A DNA stretch of 64,000 nt from positions 310,001 to 374,000 of the forward strand of contig NZ_CP071872.1 in NCBI RefSeq assembly GCF_022647665.1, given 5' to 3'. The DNA comes from Streptomyces formicae. Lineage in GTDB: Bacteria; Actinomycetota; Actinomycetes; Streptomycetales; Streptomycetaceae. The notes under the pieces were generated by a model, which was given only the letters and a program-made list of their open reading frames with translations, was not told where the DNA came from and searched no databases. The translations under genes and the position numbers were made by a program. Below are positions 25,507-33,800 of this stretch, piece by piece (within the stretch, counting starts at the first letter, position 1; every line of letters starts with the position of its first letter).

Positions 25507-26339
25507 CTCTGCTCTCCCACCAACCGCTCGACGAGGCCCAGCGATTCCCGGGGTGTCAGGGCCTGTGACCGGATCCTCGCATACCGCTGCGCGTACGTGC
25601 TCACCTTTCCTGGGTCCCTGATCAGCAGACTCTCGTCTTGCGTCTCCATGTAGACCAGGTGGTCATGCTCTGGCGTCTCCACCAGCGTCATCTCGCCTCG
25701 GTCACCAGCGTGTTCGCCGCTGAGGCCGCAGTCCATAGGCAGCACCTGAAGTGTCACGTTGCGCCGCTTCGCGCACTCGGTAAGGTGCAGTAACTGCTCC
25801 TGCATGATCTCCTCGCTGCCGATCGGTCGCCTCAGCGCGGACTCCTCCAGCACCAGCTCGATGGTCGCCACCGGCTGCCGGTCGAAGAGCGCCTTACGAG
25901 CCACCCTTGCCTCGACCAACTCCTCCACACGTTGCTCCGACAGCGGTGGATACCCACCGCCGATCAGCGCACGCGCGTACGCTTCCGTCTGGAAGAGGCC
26001 GTGGATGACGACCAGCGCATACATCCGCAGCACCAGCGCCTTCTGCTCCAGCAGGACGTAGTCCTTGAACTGCGGCGGGTACTTCTCCAGCCGGATGTAC
26101 TCCCGCGCCTGCTCGAACACTTCCATCCCGTTCCCGAGCACCCGCTCCAGCTGCACCAGCATCTCGTCGCTCGCAGGCTGCGCGCACGTCTCCATCGCGC
26201 TCACAGCCGCCGCGGAGAAGCCGATTTCCTTGCCGAGCTGCTCCTGCGTCCACCCCTTCCGCACACGCAGTTTCCGCGCCACGTCCGCCACCAGCCGTGC
26301 CGTCGGGCTTGCCGTTTCCTTGTTTTCCGCTCGCGCCAT
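25503..26339 (-). CDS. XRE-family regulator with DUF5753 domain (WhiJ-like)
   Basis: A 278-residue protein: N-terminal helix-turn-helix (GWTQEQLGKEIGFSAAAVSA, about 29-48) and a DUF5753 domain (about 95-278, including GLFQTEAYARALI, QVLPMDCGLSGEHA and YMETQDESLLIRDP). The pair of XRE/DUF5753 and DUF397 is a large paralogous set in Streptomyces linked to development. ATG 26339 lies 18 bp from a tandem CTCAACCGGT repeat that may be its own operator. It is the first gene of a three-gene operon ending in sigJ. Confidence 0.92.
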   Translation of the reverse strand: MARAENKETASPTARLVADVARKLRVRKGWTQEQLGKEIGFSAAAVSAMETCAQPASDEMLVQLERVLGNGMEVFEQAREYIRLEKYPPQFKDYVLLEQKALVLRMYALVVIHGLFQTEAYARALIGGGYPPLSEQRVEELVEARVARKALFDRQPVATIELVLEESALRRPIGSEEIMQEQLLHLTECAKRRNVTLQVLPMDCGLSGEHAGDRGEMTLVETPEHDHLVYMETQDESLLIRDPGKVSTYAQRYARIRSQALTPRESLGLVERLVGEQR

Positions 26340-26356
26340 TTGCGATCCCGTTCTGA

Positions 26357-26376
26357 CTCAACCGGTCTCAACCGGT
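26357..26376 (-). promoter_or_regulatory. Tandem CTCAACCGGT repeat ahead of XRE gene
   Basis: Two abutting identical 10-bp copies lie 18-37 bp upstream of the XRE start. Each contains the palindromic ACCGGT. This is a likely binding site for the XRE regulator or a site overlapping its promoter. Confidence 0.45.
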
Positions 26377-26473
26377 CACTACCCGAACCTGCTCAACTCG
26401 ACCCAGGTCTACGGGCGTTGGCGCAGGTCAAAGGGGTTGCGACGCCCCGCCCCGGTCATGGGAAACGCTAACC

Positions 26474-26932
26474 GTGAGCGGTCAGACTGAGGTTGTGAAT
26501 GCGCAAACTCGCGGAGTGAACATCGGCTGGATCCCCGATTCCGGATTCCAGCTCCGAAAGGCCGGTGTGCAATTCGACGCCGTACGCCTCGACGGCGAGG
26601 ACGGCCTCCGGCTCGCCTGTCTCATGCACCGCATGACGGGCGGCGACCCCGGGCCCGTCGTCGTCCAGGTGACCGGGCGGCACGCGGTCTACTTCCTGCT
26701 TCCCGCGGGCAGCACGGCCCGCCGCTGCTGGCCCCGCGAGGTGACGCGGTTCAACGGCACGTCGGGCCGTATCAGCTACGTACCCGTCCCGGCTCTTCGC
26801 GGGCGCACCTGGCCGCTGTCCTGGTGGTCCCCGCCCACCGACGCCCGCCGCTTCGTCCACCCCCTGCTCCTGCGCAGCGCGGCGATCGAGCTGCTCGGCG
26901 GGGCAGGGGACGGGGTCGCCGCCCGCTTATGA
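26474..26932 (+). CDS. Hypothetical protein next to XRE/DUF397 operon
   Basis: A 152-residue cytoplasmic protein with a mixed alpha/beta pattern (RKAGVQFDAVRLDGEDGLRL, PVVVQVTGRHAVYFLLPAG). Trp-rich LRGRTWPLSWWSPPTDARRF stands near the end. The N-terminal segment resembles parts of bifunctional DNA primase/polymerase-associated small proteins, but I cannot confirm the family. GTG 26474 is the longest start (GGGAA about 9 bp ahead); GTG 26495 or 26513 are possible. It is divergent from the XRE operon and convergent with the 26944 gene. Confidence 0.65.
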   Translation: MSGQTEVVNAQTRGVNIGWIPDSGFQLRKAGVQFDAVRLDGEDGLRLACLMHRMTGGDPGPVVVQVTGRHAVYFLLPAGSTARRCWPREVTRFNGTSGRISYVPVPALRGRTWPLSWWSPPTDARRFVHPLLLRSAAIELLGGAGDGVAARL

Positions 26933-26943
26933 CCGTCGCCCGC

Positions 26944-28278
26944 TCATGAGCGGGGTCCGGGGTCGCCGATCACGCCGATGCGGATGCCCAGCCAGGGATA
27001 GATGTGGGAGTAGAAGACGTTGTCCTGCGGCTGGAGGCCGACGGCGGACGGCCACATCTGGAAGGCCGGTGCGTTGGACACGCCGCCGTGCAGCCGCCGC
27101 CACACCCGGGCGCCGTCCGTTCCGCCCGGGGGCGGGGTGATCGTGTCGGTCCACTCGACGGCGTTGCCGCCCTGGTCGAGCGTGCCCCACGGGGAGGTGG
27201 TCCGCGCCTGGCCGACCGTCGAGAGACTGCCCTGGTAGACGTCGGCGTACGTGGTCGGGTCCAGCCCGATCGGGTTCGCGGTGGCGCAGACGCCGGACGG
27301 TACCTGCGCCGGGCACCAGCTCGGGGCGGGCAGATCGGAGGCGTGGTACGAGGCGAGGGGCTGGGTCGCCGCGTTGGTGACGTCGCCGGTCGTGGGGTTG
27401 AGGACGGTGGGGGAGGGGGCGGTCGCGGTGCCGTCGCCGAAGACGCCCGCGTTGGTCGGGTACTTCCAGTAGGAGTACGTGCCGCCGCCGCTCGGGTCGT
27501 AGTAGGCGGCCTTGACCCACTCGTTCTGGCTCGGCACGACGAAGCCGGAGTCGCTGGTGCGGGTCGCGTCCCGTTCGGTGAGGTCGTACATCCCGCGCTC
27601 GGTGCGCGGCGAGAGCCGGACCTTGTAGGTGACGTACGTGAAGCGGCCCTCGGTGGCGGTCTCCTTGGACAGGATCCGGCCGTTGCCGAGCGAGTTGGCC
27701 AGGCGGGCCGCTTCGAGGAAGTTCGCGAAGCCGTAGGGCTTGTCCGTCCACTGCGGGTAGGCCACCGCGTAGTGGCGGCCGCTGCGGGCGTTCTCGTCGA
27801 AGTCGGCCTGGCCGTACTTCGGCCAGGCCGAGGAGCTTTCGGTGTCCTCGTAGAGGTCGTGGCGGTCGCGGCCCTCGGGGTCGACGGTGTTGAGGAACGC
27901 GACCCACTGGCCGACGGTGATTTCGAGCTGCCCGATCTCGTAGGGGTAGTCGACGCCGCCGATCGTGAGGCAGCCGCTCGTGCCCTCGGGGGCGTCGGCG
28001 CACGACTGGTAGACGGCGTCGGTGAAGGGGACGACGGCCACGGGCGGATTGCCGGGCGCGCCGACCCTGGCGGTCCGCAGCGTGATGACCTCACCCGCTC
28101 GCGAGCGGTCGCTCCCGGCGGGGTGGCTCCCGGGGGTGTCGCTTCCGGCGGTGTCGCTCCCGTCCGTACGGGCGCCGGCTGTCGCGGCCGGGGCGAGGGG
28201 CGCCGCCAGCAGTGCGGCCAGGCCGCATGCGGCGACGGCGGCCTTCCCGAGGCGATTGCGGCTCGACACGACGTGCAT
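26944..28278 (-). CDS. Secreted SUMF1/formylglycine-enzyme-fold protein
   Basis: A 444-residue protein: Sec signal (AAVAACGLAALLAAPLAPAA, about 13-32), a Gly/Ser/Asp spacer of short repeats (GSDTAGSDTPGS), then a SUMF1 fold (about 90-444) with YEIGQLEITVGQWVAFLN, VVPSQNEWVKAAYYDP, TLDQGGNAVEWTDTI and GIRIGVIG. In catalytic formylglycine-generating enzymes a conserved Cys near the C-terminal RGGSW region is essential. Here RRLHGGVSN replaces it and no Cys is present in this stretch, so it is probably a binding or structural member. Partner or ligand unknown. Confidence 0.8.
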   Translation of the reverse strand: MHVVSSRNRLGKAAVAACGLAALLAAPLAPAATAGARTDGSDTAGSDTPGSHPAGSDRSRAGEVITLRTARVGAPGNPPVAVVPFTDAVYQSCADAPEGTSGCLTIGGVDYPYEIGQLEITVGQWVAFLNTVDPEGRDRHDLYEDTESSSAWPKYGQADFDENARSGRHYAVAYPQWTDKPYGFANFLEAARLANSLGNGRILSKETATEGRFTYVTYKVRLSPRTERGMYDLTERDATRTSDSGFVVPSQNEWVKAAYYDPSGGGTYSYWKYPTNAGVFGDGTATAPSPTVLNPTTGDVTNAATQPLASYHASDLPAPSWCPAQVPSGVCATANPIGLDPTTYADVYQGSLSTVGQARTTSPWGTLDQGGNAVEWTDTITPPPGGTDGARVWRRLHGGVSNAPAFQMWPSAVGLQPQDNVFYSHIYPWLGIRIGVIGDPGPRS

Positions 28279-28530
28279 GGGGCTTCCCCGTCCAGCCGGT
28301 GGTGGCAGCGCTGACCGGCGTCACATTAGTCCGGATTGTCGCTATCTGTCGCTCAAGCATCACCGAGTGTGCGCAAAGGGCCCCGACGGGTCTACGTCGG
28401 CCGGTTTGTCAAGCCCCGAATTGCAGCGGCATGACGGGGCTGCTTATCCAGGGCTTACTTGAGTCATGGGTTCACGCAGACCAGGTGGCCCACCCGATTT
28501 CAGCTCTTTATCTCACGAAGGAGAATTCCC

Positions 28531-28875
28531 ATGACTCGCACTTCCCGCACCCGGCGTCTCGTCATTCTGACTGCCTCGACCGCTCTGGCCGCGGGAGGTG
28601 CGCTTCTGCCGACCAGCGCGTTCGCGGCTTCCGAGCCGACGCACACGACGACCGTCGAGGCGGCCGTCAAGGGCGACCACTGGCGCGGCGGCCACGGTGA
28701 CGGCTGGCGCCACCGCGACGGCGGCCACCGGCGTCACGGCCATGGTCACGGCCACGGCGACGGCGGCCGGAACGGTGGCGGTGGCGGTGGTAAGGGCAAC
28801 ATCGTCGTGATCATCGGCGACAACAACACCGTGCCCATCAACAACGGCACCGTCAACACCGTCAACGAAGACTGA
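28531..28875 (+). CDS. Small secreted His/Gly-rich protein
   Basis: A 114-residue protein: Sec signal (LVILTASTALAAGGALLPTS, cleavage after AFA), a His/Gly-rich central part (HWRGGHGDGWRHRDGGHRRH, then GHGHGHGDGG) that could bind metal ions, and a tail GNIVVIIGDNNTVPINNGT with alternating hydrophobic and Asn residues that could form amyloid-like strands. ATG 28531 has GAAGGAG 8 bp ahead. It is first of three small secreted genes on this strand. No family recognised. Confidence 0.78.
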   Translation: MTRTSRTRRLVILTASTALAAGGALLPTSAFAASEPTHTTTVEAAVKGDHWRGGHGDGWRHRDGGHRRHGHGHGHGDGGRNGGGGGGKGNIVVIIGDNNTVPINNGTVNTVNED

Positions 28876-28945
28876 AAAAGCCGACCGTAAGCGGTCTCGA
28901 ATTATCAGGCCAGCAAAAAATCCCCTGTATCGAGGAGGAAAACCC

Positions 28946-29452
28946 ATGACTCGTAAAATCCACACCAACGACAATGTCCGCCCCAGGCGCCGGCGCTTTC
29001 GCCTCGCCACGGTTCTCGCCTCGGCGGCAGTGATCGGCGGGGGCTTCTTTCCAGCCGCCGCTATGGCGGCCCCGCAGCCCGCCGCGCCGACGGTGACCGT
29101 CGCCGACCATCCCGCCGACGTCAAGGCCGGTACGGGTGGCCGTGGTGGCGATGGCTTCTTCGGCGGTACGGGTGGCCGTGGTGGTGACGGCTTCTTCGGC
29201 GGTACGGGTGGCCGTGGTGGTGACGGCTTCTTCGGCGGCACGGGCGGCCAGGGCGGCGACGGCATCTTCCGCGGTACCGGTGGCCGTGGCGGTGACGGCT
29301 TCTTCGGTGGCACGGGTGGCCGCGGTGGTGACGGTGTCTTCGGTGGCACGGGTGGCCGTGGCGGTGACGGTGTCTTCGGTGGCACGGGTGGCCGCGGTGG
29401 TGACGGTTTCTTCGGCGGCACCGGTGGCCAGGGCGGCGACGGCTTCTTCTGA
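28946..29452 (+). CDS. Secreted glycine-rich repeat protein
   Basis: A 168-residue protein: basic N-terminus, signal sequence (LATVLASAAVIGGGFFPAAA, cleavage after AMA), a spacer to residue 61, then nine copies of a 12-residue unit GTGGRGGDGFFG running to the stop. Variants replace R by Q and the first F of FF by V or I. The periodic Phe pairs in a Gly matrix resemble PGRS-type and structural glycine-rich proteins. ATG 28946 follows GAGGAGG. The same motif appears in the next gene. A surface or matrix role is inferred. Confidence 0.82.
   Translation: MTRKIHTNDNVRPRRRRFRLATVLASAAVIGGGFFPAAAMAAPQPAAPTVTVADHPADVKAGTGGRGGDGFFGGTGGRGGDGFFGGTGGRGGDGFFGGTGGQGGDGIFRGTGGRGGDGFFGGTGGRGGDGVFGGTGGRGGDGVFGGTGGRGGDGFFGGTGGQGGDGFF
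29129..29449 (+). repeat. Nine 36-bp tandem repeats encoding GTGGRGGDGFFG
   Basis: Eight full units and a ninth of 33 bp lie in frame. Third-position differences between units show they are not freshly amplified, but the copy number could vary between strains. Confidence 0.95.
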
Positions 29453-29557
29453 GCTCGCCCACCGCATACCCACCAGCACGGGGCGGAGGTGCTCACACCT
29501 CCGCCCCGTGCATACCCCATCGCAGGTCGACAACCATTTCGTGGAACGGAGTCCCCC

Positions 29558-30130
29558 ATGTCCAGCAGCCTCTGGCAGCGTTCGATCATCCTGGCGGCGG
29601 CCGCAGCGGCCCTCGCCCTCGGCACCGCATGCGCCGCACCGTCGTCGCACAGTGCGGGCGCAGACCACTCCGCCAGTGCCGCCGGTGCCGCCGGTGACGG
29701 CTGTGTCCGCGGCAGCGGCAGCCTTGGCGAAACCGGTGGAACAGGAATAGGCGGTGACGGCGGCCGGGGCGGTGACGGCTTCTTCGGCGGCACCGGCGGC
29801 GACGGCGGCCGTGGCGGCGCGCCCGGTCGGCCGGGTGAGCCCGGAAAGCCCGGGCAGGGCTTCTTCGGCGGTACCGGCGGCCGTGGCGGTGACGGCGGCA
29901 TCGACGCCGGCTGTCTCCGGTTCAGCGACCTGCCCGACAAGCCGAAGGAAGAGCTCTCGGCAGCGGACAAGACGCGGATCGCGCTGGTCGTGCTGTACGG
30001 CGACACCACGAGCGCTGAGGTCGCCAAGAAGTACAAGATCTCGGAGAACCAGGTCGACACCTGGAAGCGGCAGGTCCTCGACGGTGACTGGTCCGCGCTG
30101 GCGGGCGTGGACCGGCCTTTCCCCTGGTGA
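29558..30130 (+). CDS. Secreted Gly-rich protein with C-terminal transposase-like HTH
   Basis: A 190-residue protein: signal (IILAAAAAALALGTACAAPS; the lipobox is imperfect), a Gly-rich middle (about 50-115) with GRGGDGFFGGTGG and a collagen-like GRPGEPGKPGQG. The C-terminal 70 residues (LSAADKTRIALVVLYGDTTS, AEVAKKYKISENQVDTWKRQ, VLDGDWSALAG) closely resemble the N-terminal HTH of IS3-type transposase OrfA proteins. A DNA-binding-type fold on an exported protein is unexpected. ATG 29558 has ACGGAG 7 bp ahead. It is the third gene of the secreted cluster. Confidence 0.8.
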   Translation: MSSSLWQRSIILAAAAAALALGTACAAPSSHSAGADHSASAAGAAGDGCVRGSGSLGETGGTGIGGDGGRGGDGFFGGTGGDGGRGGAPGRPGEPGKPGQGFFGGTGGRGGDGGIDAGCLRFSDLPDKPKEELSAADKTRIALVVLYGDTTSAEVAKKYKISENQVDTWKRQVLDGDWSALAGVDRPFPW

Positions 30131-30191
30131 GCTGTTGAGGGTGCTGTTGCGGTCGCGGCGCCGTCGGTGCGGGCCGTGCCGCCGGCGGAGG

Positions 30192-30398
30192 GTCACCGGC
30201 TACGAGCCCGAACTCATCCGCGCCGAACCGCTCCGGTGCGCCGTCCAGTGGGACGGCGACGCACGGCTCGCGCCCGTCACCGCCGCCTGCCGCGAGACGG
30301 GCACGGTCGCGGTCGTCGGCGCCGCCGTCCACGACGGCGGAGACCAGATCCTGCCGCACGCGGGCGACGGCACCTCCCCAGCTGCTACTGCGCGGTGA
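30192..30398 (+). pseudogene. Fragment of a carbon-nitrogen hydrolase (nitrilase family)
   Basis: The frame reads VTGYEPELIRAEPL, then RLAPVTAACRETGTVAVVGA and AVHDGG, which is the region following the catalytic Glu in nitrilase-family enzymes. There is no start, no catalytic Lys or Cys segment and no C-terminus. After VHDGG comes DQILPHAGDG, whose 18 bases gaccagatcctgccgcac recur at 37842-37859 in the CapA gene, hinting at a mosaic junction. Its end overlaps the convergent membrane-protein gene. Confidence 0.55.
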
Positions 30399-30675
30399 CC
30401 CCGCTCGCTTCCTCCCCCCGGCGTCGCTGCCGGGAGGCGCGGATCTCTGCCAGTGCCACAACGATGACCGCGACGTTCAGGGGGAAGGCAGCGGCATTCG
30501 CAATGCCGGGCATGTCGAAGGCGCGGAGAAGGCTTGCGGCGTTGGAGGCGAGAAAGAGCGCGAAGGGCAGGCAGCGGCGCCACCAGGGCAGATCCGATAT
30601 CCGGGCGACGGTGACGGAACACCACAGGGTGAAGGCGAAGGTGGCTATGGCGAAGGCGGCGATGGCGAACAGCAT
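30385..30675 (-). CDS. Small three-helix membrane protein
   Basis: A 96-residue protein with three hydrophobic segments (about 2-22, 35-52, 58-78: LFAIAAFAIATFAFTLW, CLPFALFLASNAASLL, AAAFPLNVAVIVVALAEI) and an Arg-rich tail. ATG 30675 has AGGAAG about 11 bp ahead. It lies 140 bp downstream of the RHS gene on the same strand, beyond a terminator. Small membrane proteins next to RHS toxins are sometimes immunity proteins, but that is only an inference here. Confidence 0.65.
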   Translation of the reverse strand: MLFAIAAFAIATFAFTLWCSVTVARISDLPWWRRCLPFALFLASNAASLLRAFDMPGIANAAAFPLNVAVIVVALAEIRASRQRRRGEEASGVTAQ

Positions 30676-30752
30676 GGGGGAGTGCTTCCTGCTAGGCGGT
30701 CGCGAGGTGGTCAGCCCGGACCGCGGGGTTGGCCGGTGACGAGCAGGGGTCG

Positions 30753-30788
30753 GGGGGTGTCCCCACGCCGGAGCGTGGGGACACCCCC
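30753..30788. terminator. Hairpin terminator after the RHS gene
   Basis: GGGGGTGTCCCCACGC and its complement form a perfect 16-bp stem around CGGA, 27 bp past the RHS stop. Confidence 0.9.
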
Positions 30789-30814
30789 GCCGCTGTCGGG
30801 TCAGAGATCAGGCA

Positions 30815-33800
30815 TCATCCGCGGGTGTAGACGATGCGGGAGCTGGATACGTACGTCCGCGAAGTCCGGGTCCAGCTCCAGCCTCCGGTCCGTGTCCATT
30901 TGATGCCGGTGAAGGCAATACGGTACGTGGTGCGGTCCCGGTAGGAGTACTGGTAACGGGTCTCGTGGGTCGCCAGGATCTTCTGGCGTCCCCAGCCGTA
31001 CCAGGCCACGACCTTGCACTTGAAGACGTACTGCTTGCGGTACCGGTACTGGCGCTTCCACGCGGTGATCGGCAGCGGGCCCTTGTCCCCGCTGACGACG
31101 TCCCAGACCCAGTGGTAGTTGTGGTTCTGCCAACTTCCGTAGCTCCACCTGGTGGTGCGCAGGACGGTGGTGAAACTGCGCCCGGTCCAGGCGTGCTTCG
31201 GTACACGGCAGGTGGCGCACCCGGTCACATCGTCGCTGTTGACCGGATCCGCACACGCGTAGTCGTACGCGTTGCAGCTGCCGCCGGGCACCGGGTCGCT
31301 GGACAGGAACCGGCCGGTGGCCGGGTTGTACAGGCGCACGCCCATGAGCAGGAGGCCGGTCAGCGTCTCCGAGGAGCGGTGCTGACCGCCGTGCCAGCCG
31401 TAGCGGACCGTGCTCGGGCCTTCGGCGCGGTTGCCGTACTCGTCCGTGCTCAGCACCGTTGCGGCCTGGCCGCCGGTGGTCGGCAGCTGCATCACCACGT
31501 CGCCGTGCAGGTTGACCAGCTGGAGCACCGTGCCACCGGTCTTGGTGGTGGTCGCCATCAGGCCGTTGTCGAATCCGTTGACGTTGCGCGTCAGGGCCCC
31601 GGTCGCGGCGTCCTCGCTGATCCAGCGCGGGTCGTCCGCGTCGGAACCGTAGTGGTTCAGCTTGGCCTGGGTCTTCGTCCAGCTGCCGGAGGTGTTGGAC
31701 TCGGCTGTCCAGCCGCGGAAGCGGAGCTGGGAGTCGAGGGTCCAGGTCTGCCGCTCCGAGCCGGCGGTCTGCTGGCGCACCAGATCGTTGGCGTAGTACG
31801 CGAGCGCGGTGCCGGGAGCGGTCGCCGTCCGTCCGAAAGCGTCATAGCCGTAGCCGCCGTCGACGAGCCGGTCGGCACTGTCGTAGGTGTGGCTGGTGGT
31901 CGTCGCGCCGCTGGTGGTGCACTCCAGCCCGGGGGCCGCGGCCGCGGTGGAGCGCGACTTGCGGTTGGAGTTCTTGTCGAAGGTGTAGCCGCGGGTCACG
32001 CAGACGGCGTCGACCGTGTCGTCCTGGGTCCTGGTGAGTCGTCCTGCCTTGTCGTAGGTGAAGGTCTGGTTGGCGGTCCGGCCGGCGGAGCCGGTGTAGG
32101 TGGCGCGCTGACCGTGCACGGTGGGCAGCAGGTTCTCGGAGAAGAGGACCGCTCCGTCGCTGCCGCGGGTGTACGTCCGCTCCGTCGGCTGGCCGGCGGG
32201 GTTGCTGCTCTGGCGCATGGTGAAGCCGCCGGGCAGCTTCTGAGTCTGCACCTGGCCGTCGGCGTCGTAGCCGACGGTGAACGTACCGGCCACCGAGTCC
32301 GTGATGGCGGACGGCAGGCCGCGTGGGTCGTTCGTGGTGTCGTACCCGTACGTGGTGTTCGACGGCACGTTGTCACTCACCTGGACCGGCTGGCCCTCGG
32401 CGTCGTACGTGCTGGTGGTCACACCGCCGTCGGCGTCGGTGTAGGAGATCAGGCGGCCGAGCTTGTCGTAGGTCTTCTTGATCGTGCCGCCGTCGGTGGA
32501 GGTGATCGTGGCGACCTTGCCGCTGCCCGGGGCGTAGGTCGTCGTGACCGCGGGGACGGCGGTGCCGACGCCACCGGTGACGGTCGCCTTGACGGCGCGC
32601 CCGGCCGCGTCGTACTCGGTCGTCCTGACACGCGTGCTGCCGTTGGCGGTCTCCGTCAGCTTGGACGTCTCACCCCAGCGGTCGTACTCGGCGAGCGTGG
32701 TGACGAGCTCGGCCGGGTTGCTGCCGCCGCCGGTGACGGCAGCGGCGGGACGGGTACGGCACACCTCGTCAGCCCACTCGGGACGTCCCCCGCACACTCC
32801 GCTTCCGCCGCCCGTGTAGTACTCGGTGATCAGGGTGCCGGCATCCGAGCCGGTGGAGGCGGCCATACTGCGGCTGGTCTGCCGCCCGGCCGCGTCATAG
32901 GCGGCCTTCTCGGTGATGGCCAGGCCGCCTGGGTCCTGGATGGTGCTGGTGGGCTGCCCCTTGGCCCAGTCGAACACGGTCCGGGTGACGCGGGCGTCCG
33001 CGGTCAGCATCGGCCAGTTGCGCGGCTCGCCGCCCTCGGTGGACTTGGTGACCTTGTCGGAAACGGTGGCGGTGCCGTCGGTGGGGCGCCCGTCGTCGTA
33101 CGACATCACCGTGCGGTGGCGGACCATCAGCTGATCCCCGGCCGTGGCCACCGTGGTCGTGCCGTCCTTCAGGTCCGCTTCGAGCACCGCTCGGTGCAGC
33201 GGTCCCAGGGTCTCCAGCTCGCGCGAGCCGTCGGCGCTGTAGACGCCGCGGTTCGAAAGGAGCTCCGCGCGCTCGGCGGCGGGCAGTGCGGCGATGCCGA
33301 GATCCGCCAGCGTAGCCTTCTCCGCGGTGGTGGCGCCGAGGGCGAGGGCGCGGTTGGCGGCGGAGAGCTCCCGGACCGCGTTGCCGAATTGGTCGTACTC
33401 GGTCGTGGTGACGTTCTTCGCCGGGTCCAGGGTGTTGACCTCGCGGCCGGAGGCGTTGAGGTACGACACCATGGCGCGCCGGTAGTCGGCGGCTGTCAGC
33501 GTGCTGCCGTCATGGGACGAAGGCCGGGCATCCGTGGGGAAGACCGCGGTGGCGTCGGTGGGAGCGTCGAGCTGCCCCCACGCCTTCACGTCGGCGGCGC
33601 CCATGGCTTTCGGGGCGTCGCCGCCCGTCAGCGGCACGCCGTAGACCACGCTGGTCTGGGCGGTGTTGCCGTCGGTCTCGTCGGCGGAGCCTGCCTTCAG
33701 GGTGGGCCGGGTGACCTTGAGCAGCATGCCGTTGCCGGCGACCGGGTCGTTGCCCACCTTGCCGTAGGAGAGGGTCCAGGGCAGCTGGCCGGGCGGAGTC

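Noticed and set aside
26939..26954. 16-bp palindrome CCCGCTCATGAGCGGG at a gene end
   Set aside because: It has no loop and overlaps a stop codon between convergent genes; too weak to call a terminator.
29129..29449. CRISPR-like array
   Set aside because: The 36-bp repeats are contiguous, in frame and encode a periodic peptide; there are no spacers.
28513..30196. Long Pro-rich reverse frames over the Gly-rich genes
   Set aside because: They are complements of the Gly-rich repeats; forward genes have signal peptides and ribosome sites.
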